DNA of 64,000 nucleotides from Microvirga arsenatis (lineage in GTDB: Bacteria; Pseudomonadota; Alphaproteobacteria; Rhizobiales; Beijerinckiaceae). The DNA lies in contig NZ_JAAAXJ010000003.1 in assembly GCF_009910705.1 (NCBI RefSeq), positions 124,001 through 188,000 on the forward strand. Reading direction: 5' to 3'. Position 1 is the stretch's first letter, and each line of letters opens with the position of its first letter. The notes beneath the pieces were generated by a model. That model did no database searches. It saw only the letters and a list, made by a program, of their open reading frames with translations, and was not told the origin of the DNA. The position numbers and the translations under genes were made by a program. This document shows positions 55,263-63,375 of the stretch, piece after piece.

Positions 55263-55940
55263 ATGTTCAAGAAGTCTTTCGGCTTCTCCACTGAGGAGGT
55301 GGAGCAGGACGGCACTTTTGTGGGCTACGCCAGCACGGTCTTCGGCGAGCCGGATGCCTACGGGGACATTGTTCTTCCCGGCGCATTCAAGAAGACCTTG
55401 GCACGGTACACCGCCGAAAAGTCCATGCCCTCCATGCTCTTCGGGCACAAAGCGGACGAACTCCCCATCGGCGATTGGATCGAGATGGTAGAGGACGAGA
55501 AGGGACTACGCGTCAAAGGCCAACTCGACCTTGACGACCCAGAAGGCGCGCGGGTTCATCGCGCCTTGAAGAAACGCCGCGTAAATGGCCTTTCTATTGG
55601 CTACGTGATCCCCTCGGGTGGCATCGAGCCGGACCCCGAGCGTAAGGGCGTCTACTATCTGAAGGAAATCGACCTTCGCGAAGTATCGGTGGTCAATTGG
55701 CCCGCCAACCGAAACGCCCTAGTCGATGGCGTGAAGGCCGAGGCCATACACCAGATTAAGAGCAAACTGGCAGCCGGGGACCGGCTGACTGAAAGAGAGT
55801 TTGAGCTGTTCATGCGGCACGCCGCAGGACTCTCCAACTCGCAGGCGGAGCGCGCCGCACGCCTCCACCTGAAGGGGCAGGGGGAACCTGCCGAAGCGGC
55901 TGACGAAGGGCTCGCGTTCTTGCGCGCCCTTAAGGGCTGA
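55263..55940 (+). CDS. HK97-family prohead protease
   Basis: 225 residues, starting MFKKSFGFSTEEVEQDGTFVGYASTVFGEPDAYGDIVLPGAF. The family motif HKADELPIGDW with the catalytic His, and NGLSIGYVI with the Ser, are present. It matures the procapsid by cleaving the capsid delta domain. It lies 12 bp after the inserted HNH gene. Confidence 0.92.
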   Translation: MFKKSFGFSTEEVEQDGTFVGYASTVFGEPDAYGDIVLPGAFKKTLARYTAEKSMPSMLFGHKADELPIGDWIEMVEDEKGLRVKGQLDLDDPEGARVHRALKKRRVNGLSIGYVIPSGGIEPDPERKGVYYLKEIDLREVSVVNWPANRNALVDGVKAEAIHQIKSKLAAGDRLTEREFELFMRHAAGLSNSQAERAARLHLKGQGEPAEAADEGLAFLRALKG

Positions 55941-55972
55941 CGCCCAGCATCAACCAAAATCAGGAGGTTCCC

Positions 55973-57166
55973 ATGTCGGAACACAAGACTGCGGCGGAAC
56001 TGGCCGCAGAGGTCAAGCGCGAATTCGAAACCAAGCACGACAAGGTGAAGGAGATTGCCGAGAAGGCGCTCGCTGAAGCCGAGAAAGGCGTGCCGATGGC
56101 AGCCACGGCAAAGGAGCTTGCTGACCAAGCCATCCTCGGTATGAACGAGGCTAAGGCCCGCTTGGACGAGATGGAGCAGAAGCTTGCTCGCCGCCGCGAG
56201 CAGAGCGACAGCGAGCGCACTGCCGGACAGCGGTTCGTCGAGGACGAAGGCTTCAAGGCGTTCGCCGGTCAGACCCGCCCGCGCGGCCGTCATATCGTCG
56301 AGGTCAAGGACATTACGTCTCTTACGACCGATGCCCCCGGTTCCGTGGGCACTCTTGTGCGCCCGGACCGGGCGGCCCCTGTCGAGCTGCCGCGCCGGCG
56401 CTTGACGATCCGCGCGCTGCTCGCTCAGGGCAACACCGGGTCGAACTCGATCGAGTACGACAAGGAAAAGGGCTTCACCAACAATGCGGCTCCGGTCGCT
56501 GAAGGTGCTCTGAAGCCCCAATCCGAAATCCAGTACGAGGAGGCGACCGCCCCGGTTCGCACGATCGCACACTGGATGCGTGCTTCGGTCCAGATCCTTG
56601 CGGATGCCCCCGGCCTCCGCTCGATGATCGACAACCGCCTCCGGTATGGTCTTGCCTATGTCGAAGAGAACCAGCTTCTCAATGGCAGCGGCACCGGCCA
56701 GAACCTCGAAGGCCTTGTGACGGTAGCGACGCCGTTCGCGGCTCCCGGCGGGCTCACCGCAGGGCAGATGATCGACACGGTGCGCCTGGGAATGCTTCAG
56801 GTGGCGCTTGCCGAGTACCCGCCGAACGGCATCGTCTTGAACCCGATCGATTGGGCTTTCATCGAAATGATGAAGGATGGCGATGGCCGCTATCTCATCG
56901 GCAACCCGCAGGGCACGCTTAATCCGACACTCTGGGGCCTGCCGGTGGTGCCGACCCAGGCGATGGGCGTGGACAAGTTCCTCGTCGGCGCATTCGACCT
57001 CGCAGCGCAGATCTTCGACCGTCAGGACGCGACGGTAGAGGTGTCTACCGAAGATCAGGACAACTTCGTGAAGAACAAGGTCACGATCCGCGCGGAAGAG
57101 CGACTCGCCCTTGCCATCTATCGCGAAGAGGCCCTCGTCTACGGCGACCTCGGCCGCGTTGCGTAA
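55973..57166 (+). CDS. Major capsid protein (HK97 fold)
   Basis: 397 residues. The first 100 form the coiled-coil delta scaffold domain (EVKREFETKHDKVKEIAEKALAEAEKG) removed by the protease. The HK97-fold body has RRRLTIRALLAQGNTGSNSIEYDKE and PQGTLNPTLWGLPVVPTQAM. It is preceded by an AGGAGG site. Confidence 0.95.
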   Translation: MSEHKTAAELAAEVKREFETKHDKVKEIAEKALAEAEKGVPMAATAKELADQAILGMNEAKARLDEMEQKLARRREQSDSERTAGQRFVEDEGFKAFAGQTRPRGRHIVEVKDITSLTTDAPGSVGTLVRPDRAAPVELPRRRLTIRALLAQGNTGSNSIEYDKEKGFTNNAAPVAEGALKPQSEIQYEEATAPVRTIAHWMRASVQILADAPGLRSMIDNRLRYGLAYVEENQLLNGSGTGQNLEGLVTVATPFAAPGGLTAGQMIDTVRLGMLQVALAEYPPNGIVLNPIDWAFIEMMKDGDGRYLIGNPQGTLNPTLWGLPVVPTQAMGVDKFLVGAFDLAAQIFDRQDATVEVSTEDQDNFVKNKVTIRAEERLALAIYREEALVYGDLGRVA

Positions 57167-57231
57167 CCCGTTCGGTTCATCAAGGAGGGCGGCTCACGCT
57201 GCCCTCTCTATGAACTGAGAGGAGACCCCAC

Positions 57232-57447
57232 ATGGCCACGATCAAAGCTATCCTCACCAAACCCCTCGACGGCGATCCGGAAGGCACCGAACGCGAGTTC
57301 AGCCAAGCCGACTTCGACCGGCTCAAGGCTAGGGGCGCCGTGCGCGCTGCGACGGATGGAGGCGAAAAGGCTGTCCCGAAAGTCGCGAACAAGGCTGCTC
57401 CCGCCGTCGCCAACAAGTCGGCAGGCGCCTCCAAGGCCAAGGCTTAA
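57232..57447 (+). CDS. Small head protein, Ala/Lys-rich tail
   Basis: 71 residues, MATIKAILTKPLDGDPEGTEREFSQADFDRLKARGAV then a Lys/Ala/Val tail. It follows the capsid gene and precedes the connector, so it may be a head accessory protein. It shows a weak resemblance to the 62-aa gene at 58378, both having a short folded part followed by an Ala/Lys-rich tail. Confidence 0.7.
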   Translation: MATIKAILTKPLDGDPEGTEREFSQADFDRLKARGAVRAATDGGEKAVPKVANKAAPAVANKSAGASKAKA

Positions 57448-57450
57448 TCC

Positions 57451-58011
57451 GTGCTGATCCCAGTCACTCCATCCACTCCGGTCGTCTCTCTGGCAGATGC
57501 GAAGCACCACCTTCGCGTCGAGCATACGGACGATGACGCCTATATCACGGCCCTCATCGGGGCCGCGACGACGGCTGTCTCGGAGCGGCTGGAGCGGACT
57601 CTTGGAGCCACGACCTGGGATTACCGCATCGGCTCGGACGATATCTGTTGGGGCTTCGACATTCGCCTGCCGAAGCCCCCGTTGATCGAGGTGGTATCGG
57701 TCAAGTACATCGACACGGATGGGGCCGAGCAGACCTATGCCCCGGCCAATTACCGGGCCTTCGGGATCGGTGGGCAGGGCGGCATCCGGCTTACCGGTGG
57801 CGCGTCCTGGCCTTCGCTGCGTTATGGCCCCGAGGCGGTGACAATCCGCTATCGGGCCGGCTACGAGAGCGTTCCCGAGCCGATCAGGCAGGCCATCCTC
57901 CTGATGATTGGCCAACTCTTCGCAAGCCGCGGTGAGATGGTGCCCGAGAACCTCACCGAGGATCCGGCGATCAAGTACCTGCTCGCTCCCTATCGGGTAT
58001 TCGGGGTCTGA
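57451..58011 (+). CDS. Head-tail connector protein (phiE125 gp8 / HK97 gp6 type)
   Basis: 186 residues starting at GTG 57451, 3 bp after the previous stop. The motif VSLADAKHHLRVEHTDDDAYITALIGAATTAVSERLERTLG is the gp6-like helical core. The C-terminus IRYRAGYESVPEPIRQAILLMIGQLF is also typical. Confidence 0.9.
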   Translation: MLIPVTPSTPVVSLADAKHHLRVEHTDDDAYITALIGAATTAVSERLERTLGATTWDYRIGSDDICWGFDIRLPKPPLIEVVSVKYIDTDGAEQTYAPANYRAFGIGGQGGIRLTGGASWPSLRYGPEAVTIRYRAGYESVPEPIRQAILLMIGQLFASRGEMVPENLTEDPAIKYLLAPYRVFGV

Positions 58012-58013
58012 TC

Positions 58014-58376
58014 ATGCCGGTCCACCTCGGCTCCGTCGCCGTCACCACGCACGACGGCTATACCGTCACGCGCTTTGCGGACGGCAAGGAAGTCCACGCC
58101 CATCATGCCGAACAGCCCGGACAGGCGGATACCGCCAGGAGTCTCGGCTACCGGGACGCAGTTGCCATGAACCGCGACCACGATCTGACCCATTCCCTTC
58201 TCGCTTACTGGCTCGGCCTGCCTTGCTCCCCGACGCTCCGGGATGTGGCAAGCGGAGCCCCGGCAACAGAGATCCACTACCTCGAGGAAGCGGCCGTGCT
58301 GGCGATCCAGCGGTTCGCCAATGCCACAGGCGTGCCGCTCCTTGAGGTTGCTCGCACCATCAGCAGAGGAGCCTGA
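58014..58376 (+). CDS. Hypothetical head/tail-region protein
   Basis: 120 residues, start MPVHLGSVAVTTHDGYTVTRFADGKEVHAHH. A His-rich segment (HAHHAEQ) and a helical C-terminus. It lies between the two connector genes. No family recognised. Confidence 0.7.
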   Translation: MPVHLGSVAVTTHDGYTVTRFADGKEVHAHHAEQPGQADTARSLGYRDAVAMNRDHDLTHSLLAYWLGLPCSPTLRDVASGAPATEIHYLEEAAVLAIQRFANATGVPLLEVARTISRGA

Positions 58377-58377
58377 C

Positions 58378-58566
58378 ATGGCACAAAAGGCAAAGTTCGC
58401 GAAGGATTACGACTACCGCGTCAGCTTCGGCAAAGAGGTCGCCTACAAGAAGGGCTTTGAGGGCCTGATCCCGGAAGCCCACTACGAGGCAGCGAAAGCA
58501 GCCGGGGTGCTTGAGGGGGAGGCTGCCCCGGCTCAGACCGAAGCCAAGGCGAAGGCCAAGGGCTGA
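58378..58566 (+). CDS. Small head protein, Ala/Lys-rich tail
   Basis: 62 residues, MAQKAKFAKDYDYRVSFGKEVAYKKGFEGLIPEAHYEAAKAAGVLEG then TEAKAKAKG. Possible paralogue of the gene at 57232. Its stop overlaps the next start by 1 bp. Confidence 0.6.
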   Translation: MAQKAKFAKDYDYRVSFGKEVAYKKGFEGLIPEAHYEAAKAAGVLEGEAAPAQTEAKAKAKG

Positions 58567-58904
58567 TGTCTGCAGGTGCCCTGCGCGACCGTATCCGCTT
58601 CGAGAAGCGGGCGGAGGCCGATGACGGCTATGGCAACACCGTCTCGGATTGGACGCCCCAATTCGAGCGGGCTGCCGAGATCCGGCCCTTGAAGGGTTCG
58701 GAACAGGTCATCGCGTCTCGGCTTCAGGGCACGCAACCGGCGCTTATCCTCGTGCGCTACGACTCGCAGACGGCGACCATCACGCCCGAATGGCGGGCTG
58801 TCGATGCCCGGAGCGGGACGACCTACAACATCCAGACGGCTGCCGACATGGAGCGCCGGCGCGAGTACATCACCATGATGTGCACCGCAGGAGGCTCGGC
58901 ATGA
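58566..58904 (+). CDS. Phage head closure / head-tail joining protein
   Basis: 112 residues with the SPP1 gp16/HK97 head-closure pattern: ALRDRIRFEKRAEADDGYGNTVSDWTPQFERAAEIRPLKGSE and GTTYNIQTAADMERRREYITMMC. It caps the connector to hold DNA. Confidence 0.88.
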   Translation: MSAGALRDRIRFEKRAEADDGYGNTVSDWTPQFERAAEIRPLKGSEQVIASRLQGTQPALILVRYDSQTATITPEWRAVDARSGTTYNIQTAADMERRREYITMMCTAGGSA

Positions 58905-59410
58905 GCAAGATCGGCGGCCGGGAGCGGCTACTCAAGAAGATGGCGGCCATTCCGCAGGCGATCCGCAAGGATATCGCCTCTGCGATCGAGGCTGGAGCGA
59001 ATGACATCGTGTCGCTGCAGAAGCAGCTTGCGCCAAAGCAGAGCGGCGACCTGAGGAACTCCATTCGGGCGGTGAAGGGAAGCTATACCCCGGAGAACGC
59101 GAATGTCCGTGGGATGAGCGCGAGTGCGGCAGAAGGGAACGATCCGGACCTGACCGTGCACATAGTGGCCGGCGATGACAAGGCTTGGTACGCCCGCCTG
59201 GTCGAGTTCGGCACGGCGCCGCACGAGATCCGGCCCAAGCGCCCGGGCGGGCTCCTGAACGTCTATGGCCGCATGATCGAGAGCGTCTCGCACCCTGGTG
59301 CGAAGCCCAGGCCCTTCTTCTATCCTGCCTACCGGGCGCTGCGCCGGCGCGTCAAAGGCCGTATCACCCGCGCCACGAAACAGGCTATCAAGAAGGTTGC
59401 CTCCGAATGA
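58901..59410 (+). CDS. HK97 gp10-family protein
   Basis: 169 residues with the gp10 pattern LLKKMAAIPQAIRKDIASAIEAGANDIVSLQKQLAPKQSGDLRNSI and WYARLVEFGTAPHEIRPK...RPFFYPAYRAL. A neck or tail-completion protein. It overlaps its neighbours by 4 bp. Confidence 0.9.
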   Translation: MSKIGGRERLLKKMAAIPQAIRKDIASAIEAGANDIVSLQKQLAPKQSGDLRNSIRAVKGSYTPENANVRGMSASAAEGNDPDLTVHIVAGDDKAWYARLVEFGTAPHEIRPKRPGGLLNVYGRMIESVSHPGAKPRPFFYPAYRALRRRVKGRITRATKQAIKKVASE

Positions 59411-59811
59411 GCGCGGCTCTTGCCCTGCAGAAGGGCATCAACACCACGCTGCGCAGCACCGCTCCCCTGCAGGCCCTCGTCGGAAGCCGAGTGCTAGACC
59501 GGGTGAATGCGGGCGAAACCCTGCCTTACGTCCATCTGCGGCAGTTCCAGGAGATCGACGACAGCACGTCGTGCGGGGATGCCTGGGAGGTCTATGGGGA
59601 TGTCGATGTCTGGTCCGACACCCCAGGCAAGGTTCAGGCGTCCCAGATTGCGAGCCTCGTTCGCGATGCGCTGCATGAGCAGGACATTCCTCTCGATGAG
59701 CCTTACGCGCTTGTCGAACTTCGCCACCGTGACACCCAGATCGGGGACGGTGGCGACGGGCTGCTGACCCGCGCTCGCATCAGCTTCCGGGCGCTCATCG
59801 AGCGCGTCTAA
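59407..59811 (+). CDS. DUF3168 tail-completion protein
   Basis: 134 residues. ALQKGINTTLRSTAPLQALVGSRVLDRV and LPYVHLRQFQEIDDSTSCGDAWEVYGDVDVWSDTPGK match DUF3168, the tail terminator fold that caps the tail tube. It is coupled to the gp10-like gene. Confidence 0.9.
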   Translation: MSAALALQKGINTTLRSTAPLQALVGSRVLDRVNAGETLPYVHLRQFQEIDDSTSCGDAWEVYGDVDVWSDTPGKVQASQIASLVRDALHEQDIPLDEPYALVELRHRDTQIGDGGDGLLTRARISFRALIERV

Positions 59812-59833
59812 ACCCAGCCAGGAGATATCTGCG

Positions 59834-60274
59834 ATGGCAAAGCCTACCACCGTATCGGCAGCGAAGCTGCTCATTCTGATCGGGGATGGTGCCACCCCCG
59901 AAGTGTTCGCCGCCCCCTGCGGCCTCACGTCCCGCGGCATCAACTTCTCAAAAGAGACGAACGACACTCAGGTTCCTGACTGCGCCGATCCGGACGCCCC
60001 GCAGTGGGTGGAGCGCGTGACGACCGCGTTGAGCGGCACGGTATCGGGCTCGGGTGTCCTGGCTCAGGAAGCCCTCGCGACCTGGCGCACGTTCTTCTTC
60101 TCGACCGAGTCCCGCAACTGCCGCATCCGGATCGACGGCGGCACCGGCTGGGGCCATTGGGAAGGCAAGTTCCTCTGCACGACCTTCAACGTGACCGGCG
60201 AGAACGGCGAGAAAGTCGGGGTTGAGATCGAGCTTCAGAACGACGGCGAAATCACGTGGGTGGCTGCCACATGA
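59834..60274 (+). CDS. Major tail tube protein (TP901-1 type)
   Basis: 146 residues. MAKPTTVSAAKLLILIGDGATPEVFAAPCGLTSRGINFSKETNDTQVPDC is the conserved start of this tail tube family, followed by the typical VERVTTALSGTVSGSGVLAQEALATW and WEGKFLCTTFNVTGENGEKV. It polymerises to form the siphovirus tail tube. Confidence 0.9.
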   Translation: MAKPTTVSAAKLLILIGDGATPEVFAAPCGLTSRGINFSKETNDTQVPDCADPDAPQWVERVTTALSGTVSGSGVLAQEALATWRTFFFSTESRNCRIRIDGGTGWGHWEGKFLCTTFNVTGENGEKVGVEIELQNDGEITWVAAT

Positions 60275-60702
60275 GTTCTGATGCTTCGGTGTCGTTCGAT
60301 TGGGCGGATGGCGAGTACACTTTCAGGCTTGCCATCGGCCAACTACGGGAGCTGCAGGACAAGACCGGCGTCGGTCCTTATGCTCTGCTTGCCCGCCTGA
60401 TCGATGGTACATGGCGGGTGGATGACCTGCGCGAAACCATCCGCCTCGGTCTGATCGGCGGCAAGGTCGATCCGCTGAAGGCTCTTGGTCTCGTTCGGAC
60501 CTATGTCGAGGGGCGCCCTCTCGCGGAGAGCGTCAACCCCGCCAAGGCGATCCTCTCGGCCGCCATCTTCGGCAATCCGGAAGATCCCGTGGGAAAACAG
60601 AAGCCGGAGGAGACCGACCGAGCGACGGACGGCTCCGCTTCTCCGAGCTCTACGGATCCGGAGCCGTCCTCGGGTGGACAGCCCGAGCCGTCGACGAACT
60701 GA
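60271..60702 (+). CDS. Tail assembly chaperone, G product (GTA-TIM-like)
   Basis: 143 residues starting MSSDASVSFDWADGEYTFRLAIGQLRELQDKTGVGPYALLARL, the tail-chaperone and GTA-TIM pattern (YTFRLAIGQLRELQ). The C-terminal 30 residues (Ser/Pro/Glu-rich) are likely disordered. A slippery GGGAAAA lies at codons 107-109, so this zero-frame product is the short chaperone. Confidence 0.88.
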   Translation: MSSDASVSFDWADGEYTFRLAIGQLRELQDKTGVGPYALLARLIDGTWRVDDLRETIRLGLIGGKVDPLKALGLVRTYVEGRPLAESVNPAKAILSAAIFGNPEDPVGKQKPEETDRATDGSASPSSTDPEPSSGGQPEPSTN

Positions 60703-60836
60703 GCCTCTGGGAACTCGCCGCTGCGATCGACGGGCACAACCGCGCACATGCGGCCGAGGAAGAGCCTGTCGATCCTCTGACGGCCGAGGAGTTCGACGAC
60801 ATGCTCAGCCGTCACGCTGATTGGATCAACGGCTAG
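60271..60836 (+). CDS. Tail assembly chaperone GT fusion by programmed -1 frameshift
   Basis: A second frame, open from before the slippery site to the TAG at 60834-60836, encodes RLRFSELYGSGAVLGWTARAVDELSLWELAAAIDGHNRAH...EEFDDMLSRHADWING and has no usable upstream start. Codons GGA AAA at 60592-60597 sit on heptamer G-GGA-AAA (60591-60597). A -1 slip gives GGG AAA and joins the frames, yielding a 188-residue GT fusion. This is the lambda G/GT mechanism. Confidence 0.85.
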
Positions 60837-60859
60837 CCTTCAGTGTCGGAGGGATTGGG

Positions 60860-60976
60860 CTAGCGAGGGCGGGGGTGGGGCTTTTCGGGGCGTGTCGCAA
60901 CCCAATAGACAATCCCGCCGACAATCAGGGCACCAACAGGCGTAACCATCAGAGACAGAAACTGCGCAGTGGTCAT
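60860..60976 (-). CDS. Small membrane peptide of the inserted cassette
   Basis: 38 residues (MTTAQFLSLMVTPVGALIVGGIVYWVATRPEKPHPRPR) with one membrane helix and a Pro/Arg tail. Its ATG overlaps the stop of the upstream small membrane gene by 4 bp. Confidence 0.5.
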   Translation of the reverse strand: MTTAQFLSLMVTPVGALIVGGIVYWVATRPEKPHPRPR

Positions 60977-61194
60977 TTGAGGCTCCCAAGAATGGCCCTT
61001 GCCAGGAGATGTAAGACGACGCTGATGATTATGCAAATCACGCCGCTGATAGAGGTTCCCAGCAACGAGGTCGCTGGCGAGCCATTGAGGGCGGAGATCA
61101 TAGGGGCTAACCCGCCAACAGCAACCACGGCAATGGCAACACCATTCAGGTAAGTGGCTGAGAGCTTTGCTCTTTCGTTATGGATAAGGCTCAT
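60973..61194 (-). CDS. Small membrane protein of the inserted cassette
   Basis: 73 residues with two hydrophobic stretches (YLNGVAIAVVAVGGLAPMI, about 15-33, and LLGTSISGVICIIISVVLHLL, about 44-64). Its start overlaps the Mnt-like repressor stop, placing it in the leftward transcript of the cassette. AT-richer than the tail genes. Function unknown. Confidence 0.7.
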   Translation of the reverse strand: MSLIHNERAKLSATYLNGVAIAVVAVGGLAPMISALNGSPATSLLGTSISGVICIIISVVLHLLARAILGSLK

Positions 61195-61514
61195 TCTTCG
61201 CCTTCAGAGGAGGGGGAGGGCTTGATGTCCCGTTTCTTGGTAGACGCCGGGGCAGCCTGGAAGAGTTCAAGCGCCTCTCGGATTTCCGCTAAGGTCTCTT
61301 GGTTGCGGTCGATTTGGTCAATGGCGACTTGGAGAAGGGCCTCCTTCGACATTCTCGATAGGATATCGAACCTTTGCTCTTTGTCGAAGCTACGCTCCAG
61401 GCGCGCTAATATCTCGGCCGTCATAGAACGCCTGTTGGCTTCGGCGGCCTTCTCGACCTTGGCGCGAAGCTCTTCTGGGAAGCGCAGGCGGAAATGAGGA
61501 TCTTCTCTCGACAT
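61191..61514 (-). CDS. Arc/Mnt family repressor (leftward, Mnt-like)
   Basis: 107 residues starting MSREDPHFRLRFPEELRAKVEKAAEANRRSMTAEILARLERSF. This is very close in pattern to P22 Mnt (MARDDPHFNFRMPMEVREKL...NGRSMNSELL). The ribbon-helix-helix occupies residues 1-45, with a helical tail after it. Its direction is leftward, as is mnt in P22 immI. The start at 61514 is chosen over the long upstream frame. Confidence 0.92.
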   Translation of the reverse strand: MSREDPHFRLRFPEELRAKVEKAAEANRRSMTAEILARLERSFDKEQRFDILSRMSKEALLQVAIDQIDRNQETLAEIREALELFQAAPASTKKRDIKPSPSSEGEE

Positions 61515-61579
61515 GCCACACCTATGGCCAAAAAATCGTTTGACGTCGATGCCACACGGTTGTACAAAGTAATGGCCAT
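61513..61579. promoter_or_regulatory. Arc/Mnt operator candidates between the divergent repressors
   Basis: Two direct repeats ATGCCACAC (61513-61521 and 61549-61557) and two TATGGCCA-type elements (TATGGCCA at 61523-61530; palindrome ATGGCCAT at 61572-61579) lie in the 86-bp gap. These fit binding sites for the RHH repressors on either side. Confidence 0.6.
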
Positions 61580-61600
61580 TGATTGGACAAGGAGATGTAT

Positions 61601-61822
61601 ATGGCGCGTGGCGACCCGCACATGAGGGTTCGCATCCCTCAAGATCTGAGAGAGCGGCTTCGGGCATCGGCCCAGACGAATTTTCGGACAATGAACGCTG
61701 AACTGGTGTTTCAGCTAGATCGCTCCCTGCCCCGGCAGGGGGAGAAGAACGATGACGGGGTGAAGTTTGGCGACCGAGCCCCGTCATCGTCGCAATCGGC
61801 GCCGGTTACCAGCCGGGCCTAA
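61601..61822 (+). CDS. Arc/Mnt family repressor (rightward, Arc-like)
   Basis: 73 residues starting MARGDPHMRVRIPQDLRERLRASAQTNFRTMNAELVFQLDRSL, another ribbon-helix-helix of the Arc/Mnt family. It is transcribed rightward towards the P63C gene, like arc-ant in P22. AGGAGATG precedes the start. Confidence 0.9.
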   Translation: MARGDPHMRVRIPQDLRERLRASAQTNFRTMNAELVFQLDRSLPRQGEKNDDGVKFGDRAPSSSQSAPVTSRA

Positions 61823-61845
61823 CCACTCGATGAAAGGACCATCGA

Positions 61846-62730
61846 ATGACTGACAGGAAAATGCCTCCGGCTCAGGCAGAAAACAAGAGCCGACCGAGGG
61901 TGGCCTACTTTGGAGCAAGCAAGCTCGGGATGGAGTGCGCTGTTCTCGATGATGGCCGGAGCGGCTACATCCAGCGGAGCCTACAGACGGCTGTGGGGAT
62001 GAACCGCAAACTTCCGGTTCGCGCTTTTGAGGATTTTTGCGCGAAATTCGCTCCTAAAGCTTTGGAATTCCTAGAGAAATCGGGTTCGCGCTTTGAAGAG
62101 GTCGTGATGCCCCACGGCGGCTCTGCCGTATGGGTTGAAGCAGGCTTTCTCACGAAGCTCGCCGGAGGCATCATCGACTCGGCGTTGCGTGGGCGATTGA
62201 AGGCCAACCAAAAGCACATGATCGCGCCATGTCAGGCTCTGATCGAGGCCTTGGGAGAAGTTGGTGAGGTCGCTCTGATCCACGAGGCTACCGGCTACCA
62301 GTACCACAGGGCCCCCGACGCCCTTCAGGATCTGTTCTCTAAACTGATCCGCGAGACGGCTGCCGATTGGGAACGCCGGTTCCACCCGGAGTACTATTCG
62401 GCTCTCTGCAAGCTGTGGGGCTTCAAGTACGGGAACAAGCATCGGGCTCTGCCGCCAGTCATCGGCAAGGTGACGATGGATTGGGTCTATGGCGTCGTGT
62501 TCCCGCCTGAGATCATTGCGGAGGTGAAGTCTCGGGCCAAATCCGAGAAGCTGCATCAGTGGCTCACGGAGGAGGGCGGTCTAAAGCTCCTCGAAAAGCA
62601 GCGTGACGCTGTGATGATGATTGCTCGCTCATCGGTCGATTACAAAGACTTCGAAGCTCGCTGCTCGGTTGCCTTCTATCGTCCCGGCCAGCAGGTTCTC
62701 ATGAACTTCCCACAAGCGGAGGCGGCATGA
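61846..62730 (+). CDS. P63C domain protein in the antirepressor position
   Basis: 294 residues. The P63C domain is recognised in GRLKANQKHMIAPCQALIEALGEVGEVALIHEATGYQYHRAPDALQDLF and WERRFHPEYYSALCKLWGFKYGNKHRALPPVIGKVTMDWVYGVV. Its gene follows the Arc-like repressor by 23 bp, the place of ant in P22 immI. An antirepressor role is inferred from that synteny and from the frequent presence of P63C in phage regulatory proteins. No nuclease or catalytic motif is seen. Confidence 0.85.
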   Translation: MTDRKMPPAQAENKSRPRVAYFGASKLGMECAVLDDGRSGYIQRSLQTAVGMNRKLPVRAFEDFCAKFAPKALEFLEKSGSRFEEVVMPHGGSAVWVEAGFLTKLAGGIIDSALRGRLKANQKHMIAPCQALIEALGEVGEVALIHEATGYQYHRAPDALQDLFSKLIRETAADWERRFHPEYYSALCKLWGFKYGNKHRALPPVIGKVTMDWVYGVVFPPEIIAEVKSRAKSEKLHQWLTEEGGLKLLEKQRDAVMMIARSSVDYKDFEARCSVAFYRPGQQVLMNFPQAEAA

Positions 62731-62900
62731 GCGACATCCGGAAGCAAATCCGCGCCCAGATCATCACGTATATGGCCGAGGCAAAAGCTAATGGGCTCGA
62801 CCCCTACAAGGCAGCCAGGAGAGCCTTCCCAGGGACGCCTGATAATGTTCTGATTTTGGCCCTCTGCGATTTGGACTCTCAGGAAGAAGAAGCTTGGTAG
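62727..62900 (+). CDS. Small protein after the P63C gene
   Basis: 57 residues (MSDIRKQIRAQIITYMAEAKANGLDPYKAARRAFPGTPDNVLILALCDLDSQEEEAW), helical and coupled to the P63C gene by ATGA overlap. It reads like a small regulatory partner. No family recognised. Confidence 0.6.
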   Translation: MSDIRKQIRAQIITYMAEAKANGLDPYKAARRAFPGTPDNVLILALCDLDSQEEEAW

Positions 62901-63039
62901 CAGTCGATGGAAAAGACCATCGATGGCGAGATAGTCCGCAGGGCGCTCGAAAACCAAGCCTAGAAAAGAAGCGGCCCTCGTCAGTGCTGGCACACCGGGC
63001 GAGGGCCTAACCCCAACAACTTAGATAGGATAAGTTGCC

Positions 63040-63360
63040 ATGGCTCATGGACAACATACGACACGTCGCGCCCTTTTAGTAGGGGCGGCAGCCACAATTC
63101 TCGCCGGGAACGTTGCTGGAGCCCCTCTGTCTAAGCAGCCAGAAATGCTCCGCTTTCGTGCAGAGCAGCTGATCCAAGACGCTTTGCGCGCTCGCATAGC
63201 TCTTGTTCTTCACCCTGAGACAGGCGGAATTTGGGTGACGGAGCCCGTAGACGATCCTCAGACCGAGGAGGAAATGCAGCTCTGGCATCGGCTGAAGCGG
63301 CGGCTGCATGATGACCCGGTACTGAAGGCGGAGGTGAAAGCGGTTCTCGCAGCATCTTGA
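63040..63360 (+). CDS. Exported protein with twin-arginine signal
   Basis: 106 residues. The N-terminus has TTRRALLVGAAATILAGNVAGAP, a Tat-type signal (RR then hydrophobic core and AGA). The mature part is about 78 residues, hydrophilic and helical (LRFRAEQLIQDALRARIALVLHPETGGIWVTEPVDDPQTEEE). It is in the non-structural cassette before the tape measure gene, so it is a moron candidate. A lipoprotein or signal-anchor reading is not supported. Confidence 0.65.
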   Translation: MAHGQHTTRRALLVGAAATILAGNVAGAPLSKQPEMLRFRAEQLIQDALRARIALVLHPETGGIWVTEPVDDPQTEEEMQLWHRLKRRLHDDPVLKAEVKAVLAAS

Positions 63361-63375
63361 AGCACAAAGGGCGCT

